A stretch of DNA of 64,000 nt, from NCBI GenBank assembly GCA_963776565.1, contig CAVZNF010000004.1:124001-188000 (forward strand), read 5' to 3'. This DNA is from GMQP-bins7 sp963776565 (GTDB lineage Bacteria; Actinomycetota; Thermoleophilia; Gaiellales; Gaiellaceae). Position numbers and translations under genes: made by a program. Below the pieces are notes generated by a model that worked only from the letters and a program-made list of their open reading frames with translations, was not told the DNA's origin and ran no database searches. Positions 34,764-47,367 of this stretch are shown one piece after another. Within the stretch, counting starts at the first letter, position 1; the number at the start of each line of letters is the position of its first letter.

Positions 34764-35981
34764 CTAGACGGCCACAGCGTGCTGTACCGGGCTCCGATCG
34801 AGGCCGAGCAGCTCGCGATCCAGCTCGTGCACGAGACGATCGCGGTCGCGTGAGCGCAGCACCGCGACGATCGCGCGTCGCGCAGCGTCCACGGCCGCCG
34901 TCGTTGCGGGCTGCCCGGCAGCGAGTGAGGTCAGCTCGCCGTACAGCTCCTCGCGCGCACGAGGATCCTCGCCGAGGAGGACGCAGCCGCGCATCGCCCA
35001 CGTGTCACCCAGGAGCGCCGCGAGCGCGGCGCGGAGCTGCTCGCCGCGGAACGGCTCGGTCTGGAAGAGCGACAGCTCCCAGCGATCGAGGGCGTCGGAA
35101 AGCTCGGGGTCGCCGTCGGCGTCTCCGAGAGCGGTCAGGACGTCGACTGCGATCGGCGTTCGGAACGAGTCGAGGCGTGACGACTCACCGGGTGGCTGGG
35201 TCGCGGCGATCGGAAGCACGGGCTGGATGCCGAACGGCCGCCCGTCGAGCGTCTCGAAGAGCACCGGGCCTGCGGCCACGGCTGCAGCGGTCGTCAGACG
35301 AAGCGCGCTTACGGCATCGGCGATCTCTGCGGGTGCGTCAGGAGGCGGCTCGCCACCCTCGAGCTCACGCCGGAGCTCGACGAGCGTCATGCGATCGGGC
35401 TCACGTCCGAAATCACGGGGAAGGAGCCCGCGCGACTCCGGCCAGTGCGTCGCAAGCTCATTGGCGGCGTACGGACGAACGGCAAGACCTGGGGCGAGCT
35501 CGACGGGCTTTGCGAGCGAGATCCCCGTAAGAGGTGCGACGGCGACGTATCGGCGCCGCTCGCCGTACAGAGACGCCTCGAGCTCGGCGTGTGCCTTCTC
35601 GAACGCCTCGTCGTCCCAGTCGAAGCCGCCGCACGCCTCCGCGGTCGAGATGAGCAGACCGAGGAGGATCGTGCGGAAGAGCGCCTCGTCCTCGCTCGCG
35701 CGCTTGCCTGCGTGGGCCTTCGCGAAGATCGCCGCCGCCGGCTCGCGCCTGAGCTCCTCGACTGCGAGCCTCGCGTCCTCGCGGCCGCGGAGCATCGGCT
35801 CGCGTTCCTCGATGAACGCGCGCACGAGCGGTCGGAGCTCGTACAGCGACGGGCCGCGCCGCTCGACGTGCTCCTCGAACGCGAAGGGGAGCTCCGCGCC
35901 CTCCTCGAGCTCGCGCCCGAGCACGACGAACGATCCGAGGACGAATCCACGAAGGAGCGGGTAGAGCTGAGGCGCGCGCAC
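34764..35981 (-). CDS. protein of unknown function, about 405 residues
   Basis: I do not recognise this family. Two GTG codons (35987 and 35981) begin the frame. The GGGAGG ribosome binding site ends 1 base before the first and 7 bases before the second, so 35981 is the likely start. The protein is soluble, rich in Ala, Leu, Glu and Arg, and has no signal peptide. Segments such as RTILLGLLISTAEACGGFDWDDEAFEKAHAELEASLYGERRRYVAVAPLTGI and PYAANELATHWPESRGLLPRDFG look like a structured N-terminal half. The C-terminal half is helical (WELSLFQTEPFRGEQLRAALAALLG). It lies 42 bases downstream of lhr on the same strand. Confidence 0.7.
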   Translation of the reverse strand: MRAPQLYPLLRGFVLGSFVVLGRELEEGAELPFAFEEHVERRGPSLYELRPLVRAFIEEREPMLRGREDARLAVEELRREPAAAIFAKAHAGKRASEDEALFRTILLGLLISTAEACGGFDWDDEAFEKAHAELEASLYGERRRYVAVAPLTGISLAKPVELAPGLAVRPYAANELATHWPESRGLLPRDFGREPDRMTLVELRRELEGGEPPPDAPAEIADAVSALRLTTAAAVAAGPVLFETLDGRPFGIQPVLPIAATQPPGESSRLDSFRTPIAVDVLTALGDADGDPELSDALDRWELSLFQTEPFRGEQLRAALAALLGDTWAMRGCVLLGEDPRAREELYGELTSLAAGQPATTAAVDAARRAIVAVLRSRDRDRLVHELDRELLGLDRSPVQHAVAV

Positions 35982-36023
35982 GGGCACGCCTCCCGGTACG
36001 CGACCCGCGGCTCCTCTCCTGCG

Positions 36024-40320
<4,297 letters not shown>

Positions 40321-40355
40321 CCGGCCAGGGTACCGCCCTCGCCTATCCTCGGCCC
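40321..40355. promoter_or_regulatory. 35-bp divergent pair of leaderless promoters (lhr / GMC gene)
   Basis: The whole gap holds two TANNNT boxes in opposite directions. TACCCT (minus strand, 40332-40327) lies 6 bases before the lhr GTG. TATCCT (plus, 40344-40349) lies 6 bases before the GMC GTG. There is no ribosome binding site on either side. The compact arrangement implies that the -35 region of each promoter overlaps the -10 region or coding start of the other. Confidence 0.6.
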
Positions 40356-41774
40356 GTGCGCTTCGACGTCCTCGTCGTGGGTGGCGGCACAGCCGGGTGC
40401 GTCCTCGCTTCGCGACTGAGCGAGAACGCCGACCGGCGCGTCTGCCTGCTCGAGGCCGGGCCGGACTACGGGCCTTTGAGCGCTGACGGCTGGCCGCCCG
40501 AGATCCTCTCCGCACGGACGGACGCGAACACGCACCTCTGGGAACCGGGGGCCGCTGACGGCCGAACGCTCGGCGGAAAGGTGCTCGGCGGCTCGTCGTC
40601 CGTGAACGCATGCATGGTCGTTCAGGGAACGTCCGCCGACTACGACGAGTGGGGTCCGGGTTGGTCGTACGAGAGCTTCCGCCCGTATCTCGAGCGCGCG
40701 CGGGCGGCGCTCCGAACGGCGCCCGCGAACACGGATCGGCCCAGCCCGTTCCACTTGGCTTTCGTCGAGGCTGCGCAGGCGCTCGGGTTCCCGCGTCTCG
40801 ACGACCTGGACGACCTGAGCACACCCGTGGGCGCCGGATCCTTTCCTGCGAACGTCGTCGAAGGGGTGCGCTGGAACGCGGCGCTCGCCTACCTCGATGC
40901 CTGCCGGTCGCGCCCGAACCTGACGGTGCAACCGGATACCCTCGTCGACCGAGTCGTCCTGCGGGACGGCCGCGCAGTCGGCGTCGTCGACGACGAGGGT
41001 CACGTCCACGAGGCCGACGTCGTCGTGCTCGCGGCCGGGGCGTACTTCTCGCCCGCAATTCTCCTTCGCTCGGGGATCGGGCCGGAGGCGGAGCTGAACC
41101 GGCTCGCCATCCCCGTCGCGTCCGACCTTCCGGTGGGCGAACGGCTGCTCGACCACTGCGGAGTCAACGCGGCGTGGGCGCCCTCGCGCGCGCTGCGAGA
41201 CGATACGGAGCGCCGCACCCGAGAAGGCGAGCTCTTCGCACCTCACGCGCTGGTGAAAGCGGCGAGCAGCGCTTGCCCGCCCCAGGCGTGGGACCTGCAT
41301 CTCGTCACCTGGATCGCCGCAAGCGATGAGCCGGGCGAGTACGAGGCGAACATCATGGTGTTCCACATGAAGCCGTCGTCGCACGGTCGACTCATGCTTC
41401 GGTCCCGCGATCCGTCCGAGCCTCCGCACGTCGAGCGCGGCTTCCTCTCGGACCCGGCCGACCTCCCCGTCGTCCTCGAGGGGCTCGACCTCGCGCGGGG
41501 CCTTGCCGCCACGGATCCTCTGGCCGAGCTCCTGGCGGGCGAGCGACGGCCGGGGCCAGTCGCTCGCGACGACTACGTCCGGTCCTCGATCAGGGGGTAC
41601 TTCCACCCTGCAGGGACGTGCGCGCTGGGCGAGGTCGTCGACTCAGACGGTCGCGTCCTCGGGATCGACGCACTCATCGTGGGCGACGCATCCATCATGC
41701 CCACGATCCCGCGAGCCAACACGAACCTGACAACGGCGGCAATCGCCGAACGGATCGCCGCGACGATCGCCTGA
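40356..41774 (+). CDS. GMC-family FAD-dependent oxidoreductase
   Basis: A 472-residue flavoprotein related to choline dehydrogenase and alcohol oxidases. The FAD-binding start is FDVLVVGGGTAGCVLASRLSE (residues 3-23) with LLEAGPDYG. GMC signature 1 is GGKVLGGSSSVNACMVVQGTSADYDEW; signature 2-like sequence is AAGAYFSPAILLRSGIGP. The C-terminal active-site region has YFHPAGTCALG (catalytic His) and GDASIMPTIPRANTNLTTAAIAERIA (conserved Asn). It lacks a signal peptide, so it should act in the cytosol. The substrate is unknown. Start GTG 40356, 6 bases after TATCCT. Confidence 0.93.
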   Translation: MRFDVLVVGGGTAGCVLASRLSENADRRVCLLEAGPDYGPLSADGWPPEILSARTDANTHLWEPGAADGRTLGGKVLGGSSSVNACMVVQGTSADYDEWGPGWSYESFRPYLERARAALRTAPANTDRPSPFHLAFVEAAQALGFPRLDDLDDLSTPVGAGSFPANVVEGVRWNAALAYLDACRSRPNLTVQPDTLVDRVVLRDGRAVGVVDDEGHVHEADVVVLAAGAYFSPAILLRSGIGPEAELNRLAIPVASDLPVGERLLDHCGVNAAWAPSRALRDDTERRTREGELFAPHALVKAASSACPPQAWDLHLVTWIAASDEPGEYEANIMVFHMKPSSHGRLMLRSRDPSEPPHVERGFLSDPADLPVVLEGLDLARGLAATDPLAELLAGERRPGPVARDDYVRSSIRGYFHPAGTCALGEVVDSDGRVLGIDALIVGDASIMPTIPRANTNLTTAAIAERIAATIA

Positions 41775-41818
41775 GCGAGCGCGGATGTTGCTGCGGCCGG
41801 CAGCGCGACGGCGCGGTC

Positions 41819-41824
41819 TACACT
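41819..41824 (+). promoter_or_regulatory. -10 box of a leaderless promoter for the HhH-GPD gene
   Basis: TACACT is followed by 7 bases and GTG 41832. No ribosome binding site fits in between. Confidence 0.5.
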
Positions 41825-41831
41825 CAGACCC

Positions 41832-42392
41832 GTGCCGTCCGCGCTCTACCTGACGGAGTCCGACGAGGCGAACGCGCTCCTCGCGCGCGAGCCCCTTGCA
41901 CTGCTCATCGGGTTCGCCCTCGACCAGCAGGTGACGGTTCCGACCGCGTTCGCGGGACCGCTCAAGCTCGAGGAACGCATCGGCGGGCTCGACGCGAAAC
42001 GGATCGCGTCGATGGACCCGGCCGAGCTCGAGGCGGCATTTCGCGAGCGTCCCGCGATCCACCGCTTCCCGGGCTCGATGGCGCGGCGCGTGCAGGATCT
42101 GTGTGCCGTCGTCGCCGACGAGTACGACGGGGAGGCCGAGCGCGTATGGACCGAAGCGAGCGATGCCGCAGACCTGCGAAAGCGGATCGGAGCACTCCCG
42201 GGATTCGGCGCGATGAAGATCACCGGGCTCGGCTCGGTGCTGGCGCTGCGGTTCGGCGTCGAGGCCGCGCAGGAGCTCGTGCCCGACCATCCGTGCCTCG
42301 GCGCGGTCGACTCGCCGGAGGCGCTCGCCGAGTACCAGGCGGCGAAGCGCGCGCACAAGGCCGAGCTGCGCGCCTCCTCGGCGACCGGGTGA
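41832..42392 (+). CDS. HhH-GPD-type DNA glycosylase-like protein
   Basis: A 186-residue protein of the helix-hairpin-helix base-excision superfamily. PLALLIGFALDQQVTVPTAFAGPLKLEERIGGLDAKRIASMDPAELEAAF matches the N-terminal part of the fold (DQQV in place of the DQQI seen in 3-methyladenine glycosylases). LRKRIGALPGFGAMKITGLGSVLALRFG is the hairpin (LPGFGxxK). The usual catalytic Asp after the hairpin may be in LVPDHPCLGAVDSPEAL. A conserved actinobacterial subfamily of unknown substrate fits. The stop overlaps the next gene (GTGA), so co-expression with the phospholipase D-like protein is likely. Confidence 0.85.
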   Translation: MPSALYLTESDEANALLAREPLALLIGFALDQQVTVPTAFAGPLKLEERIGGLDAKRIASMDPAELEAAFRERPAIHRFPGSMARRVQDLCAVVADEYDGEAERVWTEASDAADLRKRIGALPGFGAMKITGLGSVLALRFGVEAAQELVPDHPCLGAVDSPEALAEYQAAKRAHKAELRASSATG

Positions 42393-43453
42393 CTCCGGAC
42401 ACCGAAGGCCCGATCGAGCTCGAGACGCTGACGGACGGGGGCCAGAGGCCCGCCGACATCGCCCGCGGCGTCGCCGGGTTCCTCTCACAGGCCCGCACGT
42501 CGCTCGACATCGCGCTCTACGACGTGCGCTTCGAGACCGCCGCCGGAGCGCTCGTGCTCGCCGCGCTCCTCGCAGCGGTGCAACGCGGTGTCGCAGTACG
42601 CCTGCTCTACAACGTCGCCCACCCCGGTCCGATCCCGGTGCCGCCGCCTCCCGAGACGGCGCCCGACGCCATCGAAGCGCTCCCGGTCGCGACGCGCGGG
42701 ATCGCGGGGATCCCGGACCTGATGCACCACAAGTTCGTCGTCCGTGACGCGGAAGCCGTCTGGACGGGCTCGACGAACTGGACGGACGACTCGTGGTCGC
42801 GGCAGGAGAACGTCATCGTCACCGTCGACTCCCACGAGGTCGCCTACGCCTATGCGCTCGCGTTCGGCCAGTTGTGGGAGAGCGGCCGAGTCGCGCACTC
42901 GGGCAAGGTCGATCCGCGGCCGGAGGACGTCGGCTCGGCCCAGGTCCGCGCGTGGTTCTGCCCGGAGCACGGTGAAGCCCTGTCGCACCGGGTGGCCAAG
43001 CAGATCGGCAAGGCGCGTGAGCGCGTGCGCATCGCCTCGCCGGTGCTCACGTCCGGCCCGATCCTCGCAACGCTCGTCGAGGTCGTGAACGAGAGGCGGT
43101 GCGACGTCGCCGGCGTCGTCGACGACACGCAGGTCGACCAGGTCTTCGGCCAGTGGCGCACGAACGGCGTGAGCGAGTGGAAGGTCCCGCTCCTGCAGCG
43201 CGTGATCGAGGGCGCGTCATTCAGCGGCAAGTCCTCGATTCCGTGGTCGCCGACGTCGCTCCACGACTTCATGCACGCGAAGGTCGTCGTCGCCGACGAC
43301 ACGTCGTTCGTCGGGAGCTTCAACTTCTCGCGCTCGGGCGAGCGGAACGCGGAGAACGTGCTCGAGATCCGCGACGCCGCGATCGCCGACAGGCTCGCCT
43401 CGTTCGTCGACGAGGTTCGCGGGCGCTACCCGCGTGCCACCGTCCCGGCCTGA
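42389..43453 (+). CDS. phospholipase D-like (HKD) protein
   Basis: A 354-residue protein with two HKD half-sites. HHKFVVRDAEAVWTGSTNWTDDS is at about residues 112-134 and HAKVVVADDTSFVGSFNFSRSGERNAENV at about 293-321. Both have HxK and the Ser/Thr-Asn pair, with Asp/Glu around the expected positions, giving one composite active site. No signal peptide or membrane segment is seen, so an intracellular phosphodiesterase or nuclease role is as likely as lipid hydrolysis. Coupling to a DNA-glycosylase-like gene (GTGA overlap) favours nucleic acid as substrate, which is inference. Confidence 0.88.
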   Translation: MTPDTEGPIELETLTDGGQRPADIARGVAGFLSQARTSLDIALYDVRFETAAGALVLAALLAAVQRGVAVRLLYNVAHPGPIPVPPPPETAPDAIEALPVATRGIAGIPDLMHHKFVVRDAEAVWTGSTNWTDDSWSRQENVIVTVDSHEVAYAYALAFGQLWESGRVAHSGKVDPRPEDVGSAQVRAWFCPEHGEALSHRVAKQIGKARERVRIASPVLTSGPILATLVEVVNERRCDVAGVVDDTQVDQVFGQWRTNGVSEWKVPLLQRVIEGASFSGKSSIPWSPTSLHDFMHAKVVVADDTSFVGSFNFSRSGERNAENVLEIRDAAIADRLASFVDEVRGRYPRATVPA

Positions 43454-43457
43454 GCGA

Positions 43458-43463
43458 TAGGGT
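43458..43463 (+). promoter_or_regulatory. -10 box of a leaderless promoter for the cupin gene
   Basis: TAGGGT is followed by 7 bases and ATG 43471, only 4 bases after the stop of the preceding gene. Confidence 0.4.
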
Positions 43464-43470
43464 CGTGGCA

Positions 43471-43809
43471 ATGACCATCGACGACGTTCTCGGCGCCGAG
43501 CTGGCGACCGGACGGGCCGTCCCGACCGCCGAGACGGGCGAGCCGTACGAGTCGTGGCACGTCATCTCGGACGACGGCCGGGTCGAGCTCGGGATCTGGG
43601 AGGTCACGCCCGGATCGTTCCGCGGCTCGTGCGACGGGTACTACGAGCAGATGCACTTCGTCGCCGGCCGCGGCTCGATCACCGATTCAGAAGGCGCCGT
43701 CACCGCGATCCACCCGGGCGTCGTCATGCTCTGCCCGGACGGCTGGTCGGGCGTCTGGAAGGTCGAGGAGACCGTCCGCAAGACGTACGCCGTCGTCAAG
43801 ACCGGCTAG
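43471..43809 (+). CDS. cupin_3 (DUF861-type) protein
   Basis: A 112-residue single cupin: SDDGRVELGIWEVTPGSFRGSCDGYYEQMHFVAGRGSITDSEGAVTAIHPGVVMLCPDGWSGVWKVEETVRKTYAVVKTG. The fold and the WEV.PG ... G.W.V.E..RK.Y ending match the DUF861 group found beside amino-acid and ureide catabolism genes. Classic metal His residues are mostly missing (one His in QMHF), so metal binding is uncertain. Its TAG stop directly abuts the ATG of the ureohydrolase gene with no spacer, so a shared pathway is likely. Confidence 0.8.
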   Translation: MTIDDVLGAELATGRAVPTAETGEPYESWHVISDDGRVELGIWEVTPGSFRGSCDGYYEQMHFVAGRGSITDSEGAVTAIHPGVVMLCPDGWSGVWKVEETVRKTYAVVKTG

Positions 43810-44802
43810 ATGGTCGATCCGCTCGAGCGCTGGCGCGAGCTCGGCCTGCCCGACAAGCCCGACTACGCCGGGCTCCTCACGTATGCCGGCATGCCGTACA
43901 CGCAAGACCCCGCGCAGCTGTCAGGTGTCGACGTCGCGGTGATCGGCGCGCCGACGGACGACCTCGTCTCCGATCGGCCCGGGACACGCTTCGGCCCGCG
44001 CGCGATCCGCGCCGCCAGCTGCCCGCCCGGGCCGCATCTCGAGGCGAAGGTCGACGCGCTCGCCGAGCTCCGCGTCGTCGACTTCGGCGACGCCGCAGTG
44101 GTCCCGGCCGATTCCGTGAGGACGCACGCGCAGATCGAGCGCACGGTCGGGCAGGCCGTCGCCGCGGGCACGATCCCCGTCGTTCTGGGAGGCGACCACT
44201 CGATCACGGAGGCGAACGTGCGCGCTGTCGCGACGCGCCACGGTCCCGTCGGCCTCGTCCACTTCGACACGCACACGGACACAGGCACCGAGGTCTTCGG
44301 CGTGGAGCACTCCCACGGCACGCCCATGTACCGGCTCGTCCGCGACGGCCACGTCGACGCACACCGATACACGCAGATCGGGTTGCGCGGCTACTGGCCG
44401 GGTGAAGCGGAGTTCTCCTGGCAACGCGAGCACGGCATCACCGCGTACTTCATGCACGACGTGCGCGACCTCGGGATCCGCGAGGTCGTCGAGCGAGCGG
44501 TCGCCGCGATCGGCGACGGGCCTGTGTTCCTCACGGTGGACGTCGACGTCCTCGATCCCGCGTTCGCTCCGGGCACGGGCACGCCGGAGCCAGGCGGCAT
44601 GTCGTCCACGGATCTGCTCTGGGCGTGCCGCGAGATCGCGAGCCGGCTCGAGATCGTCGGGGTCGACGTCGTCGAGGTGATCCCGACCGGAGTCGGCTCG
44701 GCCGACATCACGGCGCTCGTCGCGGACCGCATCGTGCGCGAGGCGCTCACGGGGATCGCCCTGCGGCGCCGAGACGCGCACGAAATGCTTACGCGTCGAT
44801 AA
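43810..44802 (+). CDS. agmatinase/guanidino-acid ureohydrolase
   Basis: A 330-residue arginase-superfamily enzyme that hydrolyses a guanidino group to urea. Manganese-binding motifs are complete: GGDHSI (about 135-140), FDTHTDTG (about 157-164) and VDVDVLDPAFAPGTGTPEPGG (about 238-258). DTHTD in place of the usual DAHxD and the N-terminal loop SDRPGTRFGPRAIRAASC resemble guanidinobutyrase/guanidinopropionase and agmatinase, so the exact substrate is open. Adjacent to the DUF861-type cupin upstream, with which it forms a two-gene unit. Confidence 0.9.
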   Translation: MVDPLERWRELGLPDKPDYAGLLTYAGMPYTQDPAQLSGVDVAVIGAPTDDLVSDRPGTRFGPRAIRAASCPPGPHLEAKVDALAELRVVDFGDAAVVPADSVRTHAQIERTVGQAVAAGTIPVVLGGDHSITEANVRAVATRHGPVGLVHFDTHTDTGTEVFGVEHSHGTPMYRLVRDGHVDAHRYTQIGLRGYWPGEAEFSWQREHGITAYFMHDVRDLGIREVVERAVAAIGDGPVFLTVDVDVLDPAFAPGTGTPEPGGMSSTDLLWACREIASRLEIVGVDVVEVIPTGVGSADITALVADRIVREALTGIALRRRDAHEMLTRR

Positions 44803-44873
44803 CAGCCTGCCCTCACAACCCGAACCCATCGGTGGCTGGATTGAGTGTGACCCGATCAGAGGGAGGGAACGCA

Positions 44874-45737
44874 GTGAAGGGAGTCGTACTGATCGCACTC
44901 GGCGGGCTGGTGCTGGCGATCGCCGCCGTACTCGGGCCAACCGCGCTCGCGGGTAGCAAGCCGAAGACAGGAGACGAGCGCGCAGGGATCTCGCGCGCGG
45001 ACCTCGTGGGCGTGAACTTCGTCGAGAACTGCCGCTACTCGCACCAGGCGCCGGACGATCCGATCGTCTTCCCGGGCAAGCCTGGTGCGTCGCATCAGCA
45101 CACGTTCGTCGGCAACCGTACGACCAACGCATCTTCGAGCTTCGGATCGCTCCGGTCCGGATCGACGAGCTGCATGCGCTCCGACGACACCGCGGCCTAC
45201 TGGGTGCCGGCCGTCTACCAGGGCACGACGGAGATCCTGCCTGTCGCCGCAACCATCTACTACCGCCGCGGGACGCTCGCCGAGGTGAGCCCGTTCCCGA
45301 ACAACCTGCGCGTCATCGCCGGCGATTCGAAGGCGACGGCACCGCAGGGAATGGGCGTGACGTTCTGGAGCTGCGGCATCGAGTCGGGCGTCGACCGCTC
45401 GGCCGAGGTGCCGACCTGCCCGGACACGCGCGGCTCGTTCCTCCGCCTCCACATCCGCTTCCCGGAGTGCTGGGACGGCCGCAGGCTCGACAGCCCGGAT
45501 CACAAGAGCCACATGGCCTACGCGACGCGGGCCGGCTGCCCCTCGACGCACCCGATCGAGGTGCCGCAGATCACGCAGATCTACCGCTATCCCAGCCGCG
45601 GCGGCGAGGGCTTCTCGCTCGCTTCGGGCAGCGTCTACTCGGCACACGCGGACTTCCTGAACGCGTGGAAGCCGGGCGCGCTACGCAAGCTCGTGGACGA
45701 CTGCCTGAACGCGCTCGTCCACTGCGGACGCGGCTGA
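44874..45737 (+). CDS. secreted DUF1996-domain protein
   Basis: A 287-residue exported protein. GTG 44874 is set by GGGAGG 7 bases upstream and starts a signal peptide (VKGVVLIALGGLVLAIAAVLGPTALAGS). The mature part opens ISRADLVGVNFVENCRYSHQAPDDPIVFPGKPGASHQHTFVGN, the DUF1996 hallmark with conserved His (GASHQHTF). It contains eight Cys that probably form disulfides (FWSCGIE, PTCPDTRG, PECWDG, RAGCPSTH and others). DUF1996 is common in fungi and actinobacteria and has no established role. The 71-base upstream gap holds only this ribosome binding site. The gene ends at the terminator 45748-45773. Confidence 0.9.
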   Translation: MKGVVLIALGGLVLAIAAVLGPTALAGSKPKTGDERAGISRADLVGVNFVENCRYSHQAPDDPIVFPGKPGASHQHTFVGNRTTNASSSFGSLRSGSTSCMRSDDTAAYWVPAVYQGTTEILPVAATIYYRRGTLAEVSPFPNNLRVIAGDSKATAPQGMGVTFWSCGIESGVDRSAEVPTCPDTRGSFLRLHIRFPECWDGRRLDSPDHKSHMAYATRAGCPSTHPIEVPQITQIYRYPSRGGEGFSLASGSVYSAHADFLNAWKPGALRKLVDDCLNALVHCGRG

Positions 45738-45747
45738 CGTTCTCTCG

Positions 45748-45773
45748 GAGGGCCGGGCTTCGGCCCGGCCCTC
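45748..45773. terminator. terminator hairpin with UUCG tetraloop between convergent genes
   Basis: Perfect 11-bp stem (GAGGGCCGGGC at 45748-45758 and GCCCGGCCCTC at 45763-45773) with loop TTCG. It lies 10 bases after the DUF1996 stop and 1 base before the stop of the convergent acyl-CoA dehydrogenase. It can form on both transcripts and probably ends both. There is no T tract on the plus side. Confidence 0.7.
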
Positions 45774-45774
45774 G

Positions 45775-46957
45775 CTACCCGACGCCTGCGAGCAGGAAGG
45801 CGCGCGACTCCTTCAGCATCTCGCGCGCGATCACGAGGCGCTGGATCTCGTTCGTCCCCTCGTAGATCTGCGTGATCTTCGCGTCGCGCATCATGCGCTC
45901 GACCGGGTACTCGCGGATGTAGCCGTAGCCGCCGAGGATCTGCACCGCCTCGGTGGTGACCTCCATCGCGGTGTCCGTGCAGTAGAGCTTCGCCATCGCG
46001 GAGGCCTTCGTCAGCTCCGCGTCGTCGGCGCCCTCGTCGACCATGCGCCCGAAGCGGTAGAGGAGCCCACGCGCCGCTTCGCAGCGCGTCTCCATGTCGG
46101 CGAGCTTGCCCGCGATGAGCTGGTGCTCGGCGATGGGCTTCCCCATCGTCTCGCGCGTGCGGGCGTACTCGAGCGCGTAGTCGGTCGCGCCCTGCGCGAT
46201 GCCGAGCCCCTGCGCGGCGACGCCCGGTCGCGAGCGGTCGAGGATGCGCATCGCGATCCGGAAGCCCTCACCCTCCTCGCCGAGCCGGTTCGCCACGGGG
46301 ATGCGCGCGCCGTCGAAGGTGAGCTCGCCGGTCGTCGACCCGGCGATCCCCATCTTCGGCTCGAGGCGGGCGACCTCGAAGCCGGGCGTGCCCGGCCTCG
46401 ACGACGAAAGCCGAGATGCCGGGGTGCCCCGCCTCGGGATCCGTCTTCGCGAACACCGTGTAGAGGCCCGCCACCGCCGCGTTCGTGATGAAGCGCTTCG
46501 AGCCGTCGAGGACGTACTCGTCGCCCTCGCGTCGCGCGGTCGTCCGCATCGCGGCCGAGTCCGAGCCCGAGCCGGCCTCGGTGAGCGCATATGCCGCGAG
46601 CACCTCCCCGGAAGCGAGGCTCGGAAGGAAGCGGGTCTTCTGCTCGTCGGACCCCGCCAGCTTGAGCCCGAGTGAGCCGAGCTCCTGCACCGCGAGGATG
46701 AGCCCGCTCGTCGCGCAGACCTTCGAGACCTCCTCGATCGCGATCAGCGACAGGAGCGTGCCGGTGCCCGTTCCGCCGCAAGCCTCCTCGAAGAGGAGCC
46801 CGAAGATGCCGTGCTCGCGGTAGAGCTCGACGACGTCCCACGGGAACTCGTGCGACTCGTCGATCTCCGCAGCACGCGGCGCGATGCGCTCGCGCGCGAG
46901 CGTGCGGACGAGCTCGCGGATCTCGAGCTGCTCGTCGGTCAGCGGCTCCCAGGGCAT
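45775..46957 (-). CDS. acyl-CoA dehydrogenase, one frameshift
   Basis: An FAD-dependent acyl-CoA dehydrogenase of about 393 residues for beta-oxidation or amino-acid catabolism. The N-terminal half reads MPWEPLTDEQLEIRELVRTLARERIAP, YALTEAGSGSDSAAMRTTA (FAD/substrate signature) and VLDGSKRFITNAAVAGLYTVFAKT. It shifts frame near 46395 into TPGFEVARLEPKMGIAGSTTGELTFDGARIP. The C-terminal half has QILGGYGYIREYPVERMMRDAKITQIYEGTNEIQRLVIAREML, with the catalytic Glu in YEGTNEI. The single shift is probably an indel error. Chain-length specificity is unknown. Confidence 0.9.
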
Positions 46958-46966
46958 CGTCGGAGT

Positions 46967-47335
46967 CTAGGTCGGAGCCTTGTGGCAGACCCCCTCGATG
47001 TTGTTCCCGTCGGGGTCGAGGACGTACGCGGCGTAGTAGTTCGCGTCGTACTGAGCGCGAATGCCTGGCGCGCCGTTGTCGGTTCCACCAGCGGCGAGAC
47101 CCGCCTCGTGGAATCGGTCGACGGAGCTGCGATCCGGGCAGGCGAAGGCCACGTGCGCGCCGCCGATCGGGTCGCGGCGTCCGATCCCGAAGTCGAGCCC
47201 GCGGTCGTCGGCGAAGTAGGCGAGAGCGCCCTCCTCCTCGTACACGACCCGATATCCGAGCGTTCCGAGGAGCTCTTCGTAGAACCGCTTCGCTCGGTCC
47301 CACTCCCCCACGTTCACAGCGACGTGCTCGACCAT
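46967..47335 (-). CDS. VOC-superfamily (glyoxalase-fold) protein
   Basis: A 122-residue single-domain VOC protein: VEHVAVNVGEWDRAKRFYEELLGTLGYRVVYEEEGALAYFADDRGLDFGIG ... GGAHVAFACPDRSSVDRFHEAGLAAGG ... YYAAYVLDPDGNNIEGVCH. His in VEHVAV and GAHVAF and Glu in NIEGVC are placed like metal ligands of glyoxalase I-type enzymes. AGGGAGCG precedes the ATG. It could be a dioxygenase, an isomerase or an antibiotic-binding protein; sequence does not decide. Nine bases separate it from the acyl-CoA dehydrogenase downstream, so they are co-transcribed. Confidence 0.85.
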   Translation of the reverse strand: MVEHVAVNVGEWDRAKRFYEELLGTLGYRVVYEEEGALAYFADDRGLDFGIGRRDPIGGAHVAFACPDRSSVDRFHEAGLAAGGTDNGAPGIRAQYDANYYAAYVLDPDGNNIEGVCHKAPT

Positions 47336-47367
47336 TTCGCTCCCTTCCCTCGCTACAGTCGCCGCGC

